DNA from: Vibrio ichthyoenteri ATCC 700023 | Lineage (GTDB): Bacteria; Pseudomonadota; Gammaproteobacteria; Enterobacterales; Vibrionaceae | Direction: 5' to 3' | Assembly: GCF_000222605.1 (NCBI RefSeq) | Contig: NZ_AFWF01000156.1 | Span: 1-39,831 of the forward strand | Length of the DNA: 39,831 nucleotides | Shown: positions 1 through 7,428 of the stretch, piece by piece | How positions within the stretch are numbered: the stretch's first letter is position 1 | How the letters are laid out: each line of letters opens with the position of its first letter | Translations under genes and position numbers: made by a program | Notes under the pieces: model-generated | The model's input: only the letters and a program-made list of their open reading frames with translations | Database searches by the model: none | Told to the model about the DNA's origin: nothing

Positions 1-2
1 TA

Positions 3-647
3 GCCGCTGGCTCTGAGTTTGTTACCGAAAACCTAAGTAATGGCCAAAACCCAATTGTTTACGCCATTCTGACTGCAATCGGCTTTGCTGCGGGTGTATT
101 CGTTATCCTACAAGGTGTACGTCTAGTACTTGCTGAAATCGTACCAGCCTTTACTGGTATTTCACAAAAATTGGTACCAAATGCAAAACCAGCACTAGAT
201 TGCCCTATCGTATTCCCTTACGCACAAAATGCGGTACTTATCGGTTTCCTATGTAGTTTCTTAGGCGGGTTGGTCAGCATGGGTATCTTGGGTGTGATGG
301 AGCTAACGCTTATCCTTCCAGGTGTGGTTCCTCACTTCTTTACTGGTGCAACAGCCGGCGTATTTGGTAACGCAACTGGTGGTCGTCGCGGCGCTGCAAT
401 CGGTGCTTTCGTCAACGGTGTGGTTATTACTTTCCTAACACTATGGCTACTGCCTGTACTTGGCGACCTAGGCTTTGCCAACACAACATTCTCTGATTCT
501 GACTTCGCAGTTACAGGTATCTTCCTTGGCTACCTAGCAATGATAGGTAAAGAAGCAGTAATCATCGGTATCGCACTTGTTGCTGGTGCTGTACTAAGCA
601 CTAACTTCTTAGGCAAGAAATCTGCTGATACTGCAGAAAACATCTAA
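3..647 (+). CDS. ulaA: PTS ascorbate-type permease IIC, UlaA family (5' end outside window)
   Basis: This frame is open from the left edge, so the start codon and the first half of the protein lie outside. About 214 residues are visible. The stretch LVPNAKPALDCP followed by VFPYAQNAVLIGF is typical of UlaA, the membrane channel (EIIC) that takes up L-ascorbate with phosphorylation by the phosphotransferase system. At least four hydrophobic segments follow, ending in a short polar tail. The gene lies just upstream of a two-gene transketolase and a GntR regulator in the same direction, so it probably belongs to a carbohydrate operon whose EIIA and EIIB subunits would lie to the left. UlaA relatives also occur beside genes for other sugars, so the family call is firm but ascorbate as substrate is not shown. 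Confidence 0.88.
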   Translation, partial: AAGSEFVTENLSNGQNPIVYAILTAIGFAAGVFVILQGVRLVLAEIVPAFTGISQKLVPNAKPALDCPIVFPYAQNAVLIGFLCSFLGGLVSMGILGVMELTLILPGVVPHFFTGATAGVFGNATGGRRGAAIGAFVNGVVITFLTLWLLPVLGDLGFANTTFSDSDFAVTGIFLGYLAMIGKEAVIIGIALVAGAVLSTNFLGKKSADTAENI

Positions 648-653
648 ATTCCT

Positions 654-677
654 AGCGGGCTGTTCCCCCAGCCCGCT
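654..677 (+). other. Intercistronic hairpin after ulaA-like gene
   Basis: AGCGGGCTG at 654-662 pairs perfectly with CAGCCCGCT at 669-677 around a 6-nt loop. It is followed by a pyrimidine-rich run (CTCTCCTATTTT) rather than a pure T tract. It lies in the 53-bp gap before the transketolase N-subunit gene. It may be a partial terminator or an mRNA-stabilising hairpin that lowers expression of the downstream genes relative to the permease. Confidence 0.6.
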
Positions 678-700
678 CTCTCCTATTTTCCGAGGTTATT

Positions 701-1552
701 ATGCCTACTAATGAAATGCAGTCTCCACTCGACCTGCGTAAAATTGAATCATTTAATTTATCGATTAAAAAAGAACTCTCTAAGGCATTGTTAAATATGG
801 GCTACGGCCATTTTGGTGGCTGCCTATCTGTCACTGAAACCTTAGCTTGTTTGTACGGTCGCTACCTAAAACACGACCCACAAAATCCGCAAATGAAAGA
901 CCGCGATCTATTTGTTCTTTCTAAAGGCCATGCTGGACCAGCACTGTATGCCACACTCGCGCTACGTGGGTTTTTCGACCTTTCTTGGCTACAAACTATC
1001 AACGCAAATGGTACTAACCTACCAAGCCACGCTGATATGAATAAAACGCCTGGCGTCGACATGACCACAGGCTCTCTAGGCCAAGGCATCTCATGCGCGA
1101 CAGGTATGGCTGCGGGTTCAAAATCGAACGTTTTCACTATCGTCGGTGACGGGGAGCTACAAGAAGGTCAATGCTGGGAAGCGATTCAATTTGCCGCCCA
1201 CCATAAACTGAGCAATCTCGTTGTTTTTGTTGATAACAACAAGCGCCAACTAGATGGTGATATTGCTGATATTCAAGAATCTTTCGACCTACAGAAAAAG
1301 TTTGAAGCTTTTGGCTTCCAATCTCTGGCTGTTGATGGCGCAAATGTAGGCGCTATTTGTGATGTTATTGAGCAAGCACTCGCGACCACTGATCGCCCGA
1401 CCGCCATCATCCTAGATACGATTAAAGGCCAAGGCATTCCAACGGTTGTCAATATTTCAGCTAACCACCACCTACGTCTAGATGATGAACTTCGTACCGC
1501 TATTGAAACTGACATCGCTCTGTTAGAGAAAAAAATTGAGGAGCTAAAATGA
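701..1552 (+). CDS. Transketolase, N-terminal (TPP pyrophosphate-binding) subunit
   Basis: A 283-residue protein covering only the first half of a transketolase. It has SKGHAGP (74-80), GSLGQG (124-129) and the thiamine-diphosphate/Mg motif starting GDG at 149-151 and ending NN at 179-180. Transketolases move two-carbon ketol units between sugar phosphates; in split forms the active site forms between this subunit and the C-terminal one. The start ATG follows GAGG at good spacing. Its stop overlaps the start of the next gene (ATGA), which suggests translational coupling. The housekeeping Vibrio transketolase is a single long chain, so this is a specialised paralogue. Split relatives include the apulose-4-phosphate transketolase AptAB, and the true substrate here is unknown. 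Confidence 0.93.
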   Translation: MPTNEMQSPLDLRKIESFNLSIKKELSKALLNMGYGHFGGCLSVTETLACLYGRYLKHDPQNPQMKDRDLFVLSKGHAGPALYATLALRGFFDLSWLQTINANGTNLPSHADMNKTPGVDMTTGSLGQGISCATGMAAGSKSNVFTIVGDGELQEGQCWEAIQFAAHHKLSNLVVFVDNNKRQLDGDIADIQESFDLQKKFEAFGFQSLAVDGANVGAICDVIEQALATTDRPTAIILDTIKGQGIPTVVNISANHHLRLDDELRTAIETDIALLEKKIEELK

Positions 1553-2490
1553 ACAAAGAACTTCGAGTCATTCATGCGGAAATGTTAATTGAATTAGCAG
1601 AGCAACACGATGACGTAATGGTATTAGAAGCCGATTTAATGGGCAGTATGAGCACACGTAAATTTGCCGATGCTTTCCCGAATAATTTCCTTCAATGTGG
1701 TATCGCAGAAGCGAATATGATCGGCGTTGCCGCTGGACTAGCAGCGGTAGGTAAAGTGCCTTTCGTTCATTCATTTGGCTGTTTCGCGACACGCCGTTGT
1801 TATGATCAAATCTTCCTTGCGGGTGGCTACGCGAAGCAACATATCAATATTTTTGGTAGTGATGCAGGCGTCACTGCAGTCACTAACGGTGGCACTCATA
1901 TGCCATTTGAAGATACAGGCCTAATGCGTCTCGTGCCAAACGCCACTGTTATTGATGTGTCAGATGAGCATGTATTACGCGCTGCTATGCGTTACGCATA
2001 CAACAACAAAGGCGTTAACTACATTCGTTCTACTCGTAAAGATCTTCCACACTTACATCAATCGGAAGCTGATATTGAAATTGGTAAAGGTAATGTACTA
2101 AAAGATGGCGAGACTATTACCCTTATCGCTTCTGGTATTTGTGTACACGATGCAATGCAAGCCGCAAATATGATTGAAGCACAAACGGGTCATAGTGTTG
2201 CCGTAATCGACATGCACACGATAAAACCACTTGATAGTGAATTAGTGGCTAAGTTCGCGGCTAAAACAGGCTGTGTGATTACAATTGAAAACCACAATGT
2301 CATTGGTGGCTTGGGTGATGCTGTCGCTTGTGAACTGCTTTCATCTGGCGTTGCGGTAAAGCAGTTTCATAAACTCGGCGTACAAGAACAATATGGCCAA
2401 GTTGGCTCATTAGATTTCTTAAAAGAGACTTATGGTATCAGCGCAACGAAAATTACCGAATTCTGCCTCGAAGTCCTAAATAAGCGTTAA
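1549..2490 (+). CDS. Transketolase, C-terminal (pyrimidine-binding) subunit
   Basis: A 313-residue partner of the preceding gene, overlapping it by four bases. It carries the pyrimidine-binding domain with GIAEANMIG (residues 51-59). Glu54 is the expected proton-relay Glu that contacts the aminopyrimidine of thiamine diphosphate. A C-terminal transketolase domain from about residue 190 contains IENHNVIGGLGDAV. Together the pair equals a full transketolase of about 600 residues. A strong hairpin terminator follows, so this is probably the last gene of the operon that includes the UlaA-like permease. The pair is likely to act on the phosphorylated product of that transporter, but this is inference from position. 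Confidence 0.93.
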   Translation: MNKELRVIHAEMLIELAEQHDDVMVLEADLMGSMSTRKFADAFPNNFLQCGIAEANMIGVAAGLAAVGKVPFVHSFGCFATRRCYDQIFLAGGYAKQHINIFGSDAGVTAVTNGGTHMPFEDTGLMRLVPNATVIDVSDEHVLRAAMRYAYNNKGVNYIRSTRKDLPHLHQSEADIEIGKGNVLKDGETITLIASGICVHDAMQAANMIEAQTGHSVAVIDMHTIKPLDSELVAKFAAKTGCVITIENHNVIGGLGDAVACELLSSGVAVKQFHKLGVQEQYGQVGSLDFLKETYGISATKITEFCLEVLNKR

Positions 2491-2498
2491 TCTTTGTT

Positions 2499-2537
2499 TC
2501 ATTTAGGTTTCGTTGATGAAATCTAAATGACTTTTTT
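2499..2537 (+). terminator. Terminator of the PTS-transketolase operon
   Basis: TCATTTAGGTTTC (2499-2511) pairs with GAAATCTAAATGA (2518-2530) with one G-U pair and a 6-nt loop. A run of six T residues follows at 2532-2537. Confidence 0.85.
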
Positions 2538-2557
2538 AAATGCTTAGTGTCACTTAT

Positions 2558-2593
2558 ACTGGCGACTGGTTTTATCTAAACCCAGTCGTCAGT
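2558..2593. promoter_or_regulatory. Dyad upstream of the GntR gene, possible operator
   Basis: ACTGGCGACTGG (2558-2569) and CCAGTCGTCAGT (2582-2593) are inverted copies with one mismatch and a 12-bp centre. There is no T tract after it, and it lies 60 bp before the GntR start. It could bind the regulator itself or fold in the leader RNA. The assignment as operator is inference. Confidence 0.4.
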
Positions 2594-2652
2594 TTGATCT
2601 TAGCTCAAATTTTTCCTTATTTTCTAGTCGTATATAAATAAATAGAATACTT

Positions 2653-3381
2653 ATGACGTTAGCGTTAACAGGCAAAAAGCAAATTGTTGTCGAGTTTATT
2701 GAACGCAAAATTGCTGACAATAAAATACCGGCAGGTGAAAAGCTCGATACCGAATCAGGAATAGCTAAAGCCTTAGGTATTACTCGAGCAACCGTTCGAG
2801 AAGCAACACGTTATTTGGTTGAAAAAGGGATTATCTATCGCGTTAACGGCTCTGGCCTATACGTCGGTTCACCAAACAAACAAAGCAGCGGCAATTTTCA
2901 TGTGCTCTCTCCATTCGACCACCAAGCTCAACAAGCCGGACAAAGCGCAGTTCGCCAAGTCCTTTCCAGTGCAATTATTGAAGTTCCTTCGGTGCAAATC
3001 GCTCATGCTCTTAGAATAAAACCAAATGAAAAGATTTATTATCTTGAGAGATTAATGAGTTTTGGCAACATGCCTGTCTCGTTCGAAAAAATTCATATTC
3101 CAATCAACGTCTGTGATTCATTTGAATTTAATAAAGTCGAAGAATCAAAATACAGTTATATGGAGCAATTAACCGGTAAAAAGGTTCAGTTAAGAGAGCA
3201 AGATATTTCGGCCTTCAATCTTAGCGATGCCGGACTAGCCGATTTACTCAAAGTCTATGAAGGGCAAGCGATGATTGAACTACGCGAATTGGTCTCTTTT
3301 GATGATGGCACACCATTTGAGTATACCGTAGCAACCATCAACAGTGATTTATTCAACATACATCAAGTGGTCAGAAGGTAG
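2653..3381 (+). CDS. GntR-family transcriptional regulator (HutC/UTRA subfamily)
   Basis: A 242-residue regulator. The N-terminal winged helix-turn-helix (about residues 8-75) shows the family pattern KLDTESGIAKALGITRATVR followed by a wing ending in a GSGLYV turn. The C-terminal UTRA ligand-binding domain (about 95-235) has the usual YYLERL and ELRELVSFDDGTPFEY-like strands. HutC-type GntR proteins usually sense a sugar or its phosphate and repress the adjacent transport and catabolism genes, so control of the PTS-transketolase operon is the simplest reading. The gene has its own 160-bp upstream region after the operon terminator. The ATG start has no strong ribosome-binding site, only a weak purine stretch. 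Confidence 0.9.
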   Translation: MTLALTGKKQIVVEFIERKIADNKIPAGEKLDTESGIAKALGITRATVREATRYLVEKGIIYRVNGSGLYVGSPNKQSSGNFHVLSPFDHQAQQAGQSAVRQVLSSAIIEVPSVQIAHALRIKPNEKIYYLERLMSFGNMPVSFEKIHIPINVCDSFEFNKVEESKYSYMEQLTGKKVQLREQDISAFNLSDAGLADLLKVYEGQAMIELRELVSFDDGTPFEYTVATINSDLFNIHQVVRR

Positions 3382-3516
3382 ATAGAAACGGCGTAAAGTG
3401 GACGAGATCATCAACTATCTAGTAACTATTTGCATCATATGGAATTCTGGGAGGATAATGTTCACCTATACTAATTTAGGTTTATAAGCCTAATGATAAA
3501 TAAAGGAATGGTTAAT

Positions 3517-4425
3517 ATGTCCTTGTTAAAGCCTATATTTTCGACTTTTGCTTGTTGTTCTTTGTTGGTTTCATCTCTCACTCTAGCGAGCGATCAGTTG
3601 CCTCGCTCTCCTGATCAGCTCAGACAGCCTTATCCAGAAATTGCAGTAAAAACACTGCACTCAGCACCCGAACTGATCAGCTTATTTAAACAGCACGACT
3701 ACCAACTGGATAAAGTTGCCAGCGGCGCAACCCTCCCGGCATACTTTGTTGAAAACCTCCCTGACGATCTCAACAATCTTCCTGTGCAACAAAAAACCTC
3801 CGGGTTTATTCGTTTATTGCTGCCAACCATTAAAGCGGTCAACAATCAGATTTTAACCGTTCGCCACCAAATTGAAGCCCTTGGTAATAAGCCTCAAAGC
3901 GAGTGGTCAAGCAGTGAAACGCAATGGATCAATCAACTCTATGCTGCCTACAATGTAGAATCGAATAACATCCAAGATCTACTGCTGCATGTGGATATTA
4001 TTCCGGTTGGCATGGTGCTAGCGCAGGGTATCGATGAAAGTGGTTGGGGAACCAGTCATTTCGCCATCAAAGGCAATAGCTTATATGGTGAGCATCTGCC
4101 TGCCCATGGTGGCAAGTACCTCACAACACCCGGTGGACATGTGAAAGTCGCGGCGTTTGATAACCTTTATCAAGGTACTGCTAGTTATATGCACAACCTC
4201 AACACGACCGGCGCTTATAAAGAACTGTGGCACTTACGTCATCAGTTACGCGAGCAAAACAAGCTAACCGGTCATGAACTTGTTCAAGCCTTATCACACT
4301 ACTCAACTCGTGGTGAAGCCTACGTAGACAATCTACGTGCACTTATCAAACACCACCAGCTCGATAGCTTCGATAACGTAAAATTGGATAGTCAGCAAAG
4401 TCTGCGCGTGCGATTCACCCACTAA
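3517..4425 (+). CDS. Exported Bax-like N-acetylglucosaminidase domain protein
   Basis: About 302 residues from the start chosen here. That ATG follows AAAGGA by nine bases and gives a clean signal peptide (MSLLK, hydrophobic core, ALAS-like end LTLAS); two in-frame ATGs at 3493 and 3508 are weaker. The C-terminal half matches the glucosaminidase family that includes E. coli Bax and flagellar FlgJ-type hydrolases. IDESGWGTS carries the likely catalytic Glu174, then an NSLYGEH turn and a YMHNLNTTGAYKELW helix typical of the fold. The role is probably cleavage of peptidoglycan glycan in the periplasm. It stands alone between two terminators. The exact substrate and whether it is lipid-linked are unknown. 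Confidence 0.85.
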   Translation: MSLLKPIFSTFACCSLLVSSLTLASDQLPRSPDQLRQPYPEIAVKTLHSAPELISLFKQHDYQLDKVASGATLPAYFVENLPDDLNNLPVQQKTSGFIRLLLPTIKAVNNQILTVRHQIEALGNKPQSEWSSSETQWINQLYAAYNVESNNIQDLLLHVDIIPVGMVLAQGIDESGWGTSHFAIKGNSLYGEHLPAHGGKYLTTPGGHVKVAAFDNLYQGTASYMHNLNTTGAYKELWHLRHQLREQNKLTGHELVQALSHYSTRGEAYVDNLRALIKHHQLDSFDNVKLDSQQSLRVRFTH

Positions 4426-4492
4426 GCTATCGTCGTTCCTTATATAACGGCTCCCATATAAACAGTTCCTTTATAGAACAGAGCCCACATAG

Positions 4493-4523
4493 AGCAGTAC
4501 CTACCGCCAGTGAAGGTACTGCT
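4493..4523 (+). terminator. Hairpin after the Bax-like gene
   Basis: AGCAGTACCT (4493-4502) pairs perfectly with AGGTACTGCT (4514-4523). The T run after it is short (TTTAT), so termination may be moderate. Confidence 0.6.
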
Positions 4524-4680
4524 TTATCACTCATTGTCAGAAAGCGGTCATAAAAGCCATTATCAGCCGAACAGGAAGAATAAAACGCTTACTCCTTGCT
4601 ACTGTTACAGATTAAAATAGCGACCAAAGCACCTACTCTATTTTTATGTTTACTCACACCAGAGTAAGCAAGGACGTCTT

Positions 4681-5832
4681 ATGAAAAGCAATAAAATTGC
4701 CACCATTGCCATCCACGGCGGAAATCAAACCGATAAAGGCAACAATGCCATCTTTCCACCGATCGTGACCGCAAGCTCATTCATTCAACCGAATCTAGGT
4801 GAGAGTGGTGAGTTTTTCTATTCACGCTGCGGTAACCCAACACGTAATGCTTACGAAACGGCATTAGCCGAGCTGGAAGGTGGCATTTATGCGACGGCAA
4901 CCGCGTCTGGCATGGCGGCAACGTCACTCGCTTTAGAGGTGCTATCTAAAGATGCGCATGTGATCGTAATGTCGAGCGTTTATGGTGGAACGTATCGCTT
5001 ATTTGAAAGCTTACGAACTCGTACCTCTGGCTTAGAGTTTAGCTACGTAAACTTAAACGATCTCGATGCCGTTACAACTCAAATTCGCAATAACACTGCA
5101 TTGATTTGGATTGAAACGCCAACCAACCCATTACTAGAACTGGTCGACATTAAAGCCATCTGTGAGCTAGCCAAACAACATAATATTACCACTTGTGTCG
5201 ATAACACTTTCTCGACTGCGTGGAACCAACGTCCATTTGATCTCGGTGCCGACATGGTGATGCTCTCTACCAGCAAATACATTGGTGGTCACTCCGATGT
5301 CATTGGCGGCGCTTTAATTACCAATAACCCTGAATTAGCAGCCCAAATCAATGCTTATAAGACCACGGTCGGCGCTATCGCTTCACCATTTGATTCTTAT
5401 CTTGCGCTACGCGGCTTAAAAACCCTCGATGTTCGTATGGAACGTCACTGTGCCAACGCACTAAAAGTCGCTAAATTCTTAGAAAACCACCCGAAGATCA
5501 CGGAAGTTCATTATCCAGGTCTCGCTTCTCATCCTCAGCATGCATTATGCCAACGTCAGATGAAAACCGGAGGGGCTGTCGTGACGATTCGTTTAGCCGG
5601 TGGTGAAACTGAGGTCAGACAATTTATCGCCAAACTACGTTACTTTGTTTTAGCCGAATCATTGGGGGGTGTAGAGAGCATGATCAATCACACCGCTTCA
5701 ATGTCACATGGTTCGGTACCGAAAGAAGAGCGAGAAGCGATGGGGATTTACTTTGAAACTCTTCGCCTTTCGATTGGTATCGAAGATGCTGATGATCTTA
5801 TCGACGATCTACAACAAGCGTTAGAGGGTTAA
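4681..5832 (+). CDS. PLP-dependent trans-sulfuration enzyme (cystathionine gamma-synthase/lyase family)
   Basis: A 383-residue member of the Cys/Met metabolism PLP enzyme family. Visible residues are YSRCGNPTR near 47-55, the cofactor-stacking Tyr101 in SVYGGT, Asp174 in VDNTF, and the internal-aldimine Lys199 in STSKYIGGHSD. The C-terminal SLGGVESMINHTASMSH loop is also typical. Family members make or break cystathionine or cleave methionine to methanethiol. The sequence around the GNPTR motif is closer to cystathionine enzymes than to classical methionine gamma-lyase, but I cannot fix the reaction. The start has AAGGA at good spacing. The next gene, an NhaC-type antiporter, begins within a few bases, so the two are probably co-transcribed and functionally linked, perhaps in sulfur amino acid handling. 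Confidence 0.88.
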   Translation: MKSNKIATIAIHGGNQTDKGNNAIFPPIVTASSFIQPNLGESGEFFYSRCGNPTRNAYETALAELEGGIYATATASGMAATSLALEVLSKDAHVIVMSSVYGGTYRLFESLRTRTSGLEFSYVNLNDLDAVTTQIRNNTALIWIETPTNPLLELVDIKAICELAKQHNITTCVDNTFSTAWNQRPFDLGADMVMLSTSKYIGGHSDVIGGALITNNPELAAQINAYKTTVGAIASPFDSYLALRGLKTLDVRMERHCANALKVAKFLENHPKITEVHYPGLASHPQHALCQRQMKTGGAVVTIRLAGGETEVRQFIAKLRYFVLAESLGGVESMINHTASMSHGSVPKEEREAMGIYFETLRLSIGIEDADDLIDDLQQALEG

Positions 5833-5835
5833 GTG

Positions 5836-7272
5836 ATGGTTGATTACGGTATTTGGACCATCATTACCCCCTTGGTCACGATTGGTTTAGCAATAGTGAC
5901 TAGGCAAGTGATTCTATCTTTGCTAGCAGGTATTTTTGTCGGTTTCACTGTGCTAAATGGTTTTAATCCACTACTCGGAGTGGAATCAACCCTCGATGGT
6001 ATTGTCGGCATTTTTGCCTCAGCCAGTTCCACGCGCACCATTTTGTTCTGCTTTATGGTCGGCGGCCTGATCCGTCTTATCCAAGTCACAGGCGGTACCA
6101 AAGCGCTAGTACGTTATTTGACTGAAAAAGCCAATATCATCAACAACAAAAAAGCGGTTCAATTACTGGCGATGTTCATTACCAGTGTCATTTTTATTGA
6201 ATCATCAATTTCTATCATGGCGGCAGGTACATCCACCAGCGAGCTGGCCAAACGCTACGGCGTATCACGCGAGAAGATGGCTTATGTTATTCAAGCTTCG
6301 TGTGTTTCTGTTTGCTCGAGCATTATGATCAATGGTTGGGGCGCGGCAATGATGGGCGTTATCGGCGTTCAAGTCTCGAAAGGGTTTCTTGATGGCGAAC
6401 CCTTTGCCATCTTAGCCGGTTCAATGGTGTACAACTTTATGGCGTGGCTATCGTTAGCATCCGTTTTATTTTATATCCTGTCTGGTTTTAAATGGGGCTC
6501 AATGGGCGAATCTGAAGTGCGAGCCGCAAGCGGTAAAGAGCTGCGCGATGGTGCTTTCCCTATTACTTCTGAAGACGACGTGAGTATTGTCGAGTCGGCT
6601 CAGGATAAAGAGTCACTGCTTAACTTTTTGGTTCCACTGGTCCCAACCATTTTGATGGTTCCGATAGGTTTGTACATTACTGGTGGGGGTGACATTTCCA
6701 ATGGTTCAGGCTCAACCTCGGTTTTCTGGGGCGTGATGCTAGGAACGCTGTGTTCGTTCATCTATTTTGTTGGTAAGAAGCTTTTGACCATCGATAGCTT
6801 TTTTACTCACTTATTTGATGGCTACGCCTCGATGATCCCACTTGGTGCGATCATGACACTGGCTTTCTTAATGGGTAACATCTCGGGTGATCTCAACACC
6901 GGCGCTTATATTACCCAAGCCATTGACGGCGTGATCCCTTCAGGCTTCTCGGCCGCATTTGTGTTTTTGATTGCTGTCGTGATGGGCATATCCACTGGAA
7001 CATCATGGGGCACCTTCTCCATCATGATCCCAATCGGCATTCAGATTGGCGCCGCGGTTGGCATAGAACCGCAACTGATGATTGGCGCGGCCATCTCTGG
7101 CGCCATATTTGGTGACATGACCTCACCGATTAGTGATACGGGGATTGTCGCTTCCATGGCAACCAAGAACGACCATATCGATCATATCCGCACTCAGTTC
7201 CCCTACGCGATCGTCACAGGGTTATTAGCAACTGTGCTCTTCACTGTGTGTGGTTTCTCTATGATTGGCTAA
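5836..7272 (+). CDS. NhaC-family Na+/H+ antiporter-type transporter
   Basis: A 478-residue polytopic inner-membrane protein with roughly eleven or twelve hydrophobic segments. The FIESSISIMAAGTS and GTSWGTFSIMIPIG stretches and the FGDMTSPISDTG motif are typical of the NhaC/ArsB-like superfamily. The gene follows the PLP enzyme by three bases; the ATG at 5836 is preferred to a GTG at 5833, with GAGGG inside the end of the upstream gene serving as ribosome-binding site. NhaC proteins exchange sodium for protons, and some members near methionine genes in gamma-proteobacteria have been proposed to carry amino acids instead. Given its partner, import or export of a sulfur amino acid is plausible but unproven. 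Confidence 0.88.
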   Translation: MVDYGIWTIITPLVTIGLAIVTRQVILSLLAGIFVGFTVLNGFNPLLGVESTLDGIVGIFASASSTRTILFCFMVGGLIRLIQVTGGTKALVRYLTEKANIINNKKAVQLLAMFITSVIFIESSISIMAAGTSTSELAKRYGVSREKMAYVIQASCVSVCSSIMINGWGAAMMGVIGVQVSKGFLDGEPFAILAGSMVYNFMAWLSLASVLFYILSGFKWGSMGESEVRAASGKELRDGAFPITSEDDVSIVESAQDKESLLNFLVPLVPTILMVPIGLYITGGGDISNGSGSTSVFWGVMLGTLCSFIYFVGKKLLTIDSFFTHLFDGYASMIPLGAIMTLAFLMGNISGDLNTGAYITQAIDGVIPSGFSAAFVFLIAVVMGISTGTSWGTFSIMIPIGIQIGAAVGIEPQLMIGAAISGAIFGDMTSPISDTGIVASMATKNDHIDHIRTQFPYAIVTGLLATVLFTVCGFSMIG

Positions 7273-7311
7273 CGCTAGGCGTATAGCACCTAGTCAACAT
7301 CCGTTTCATCA

Positions 7312-7338
7312 AGCCAGCGCTGTCAGCGCTGGCTTTTT
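7312..7338 (+). terminator. Terminator after the NhaC-type gene
   Basis: AGCCAGCGC (7312-7320), loop TGTCA, GCGCTGGCT (7326-7334), then T residues to 7338. A perfect GC-rich stem of nine pairs. Confidence 0.9.
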
Positions 7339-7428
7339 AATTACTAGCTGTTCGAAAATAGCGCTACCGATTCAATTCACTCTTCTCTATAATCCCCGCC
7401 CTTTGTATTTTGCGAAATTTACTCTTTG

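Noticed and set aside
4435-4500. Apparent degenerate tandem units with repeated CCC/TCC-N-ATA motifs
   Set aside because: The spacing varies from 14 to 18 bp and matches are too short; it may be chance in AT-rich DNA.
4672-4679. GGACGTCT as a MetJ box near the trans-sulfuration gene
   Set aside because: Only one 8-bp unit is present and it includes the ribosome-binding site; MetJ needs at least two adjacent units.
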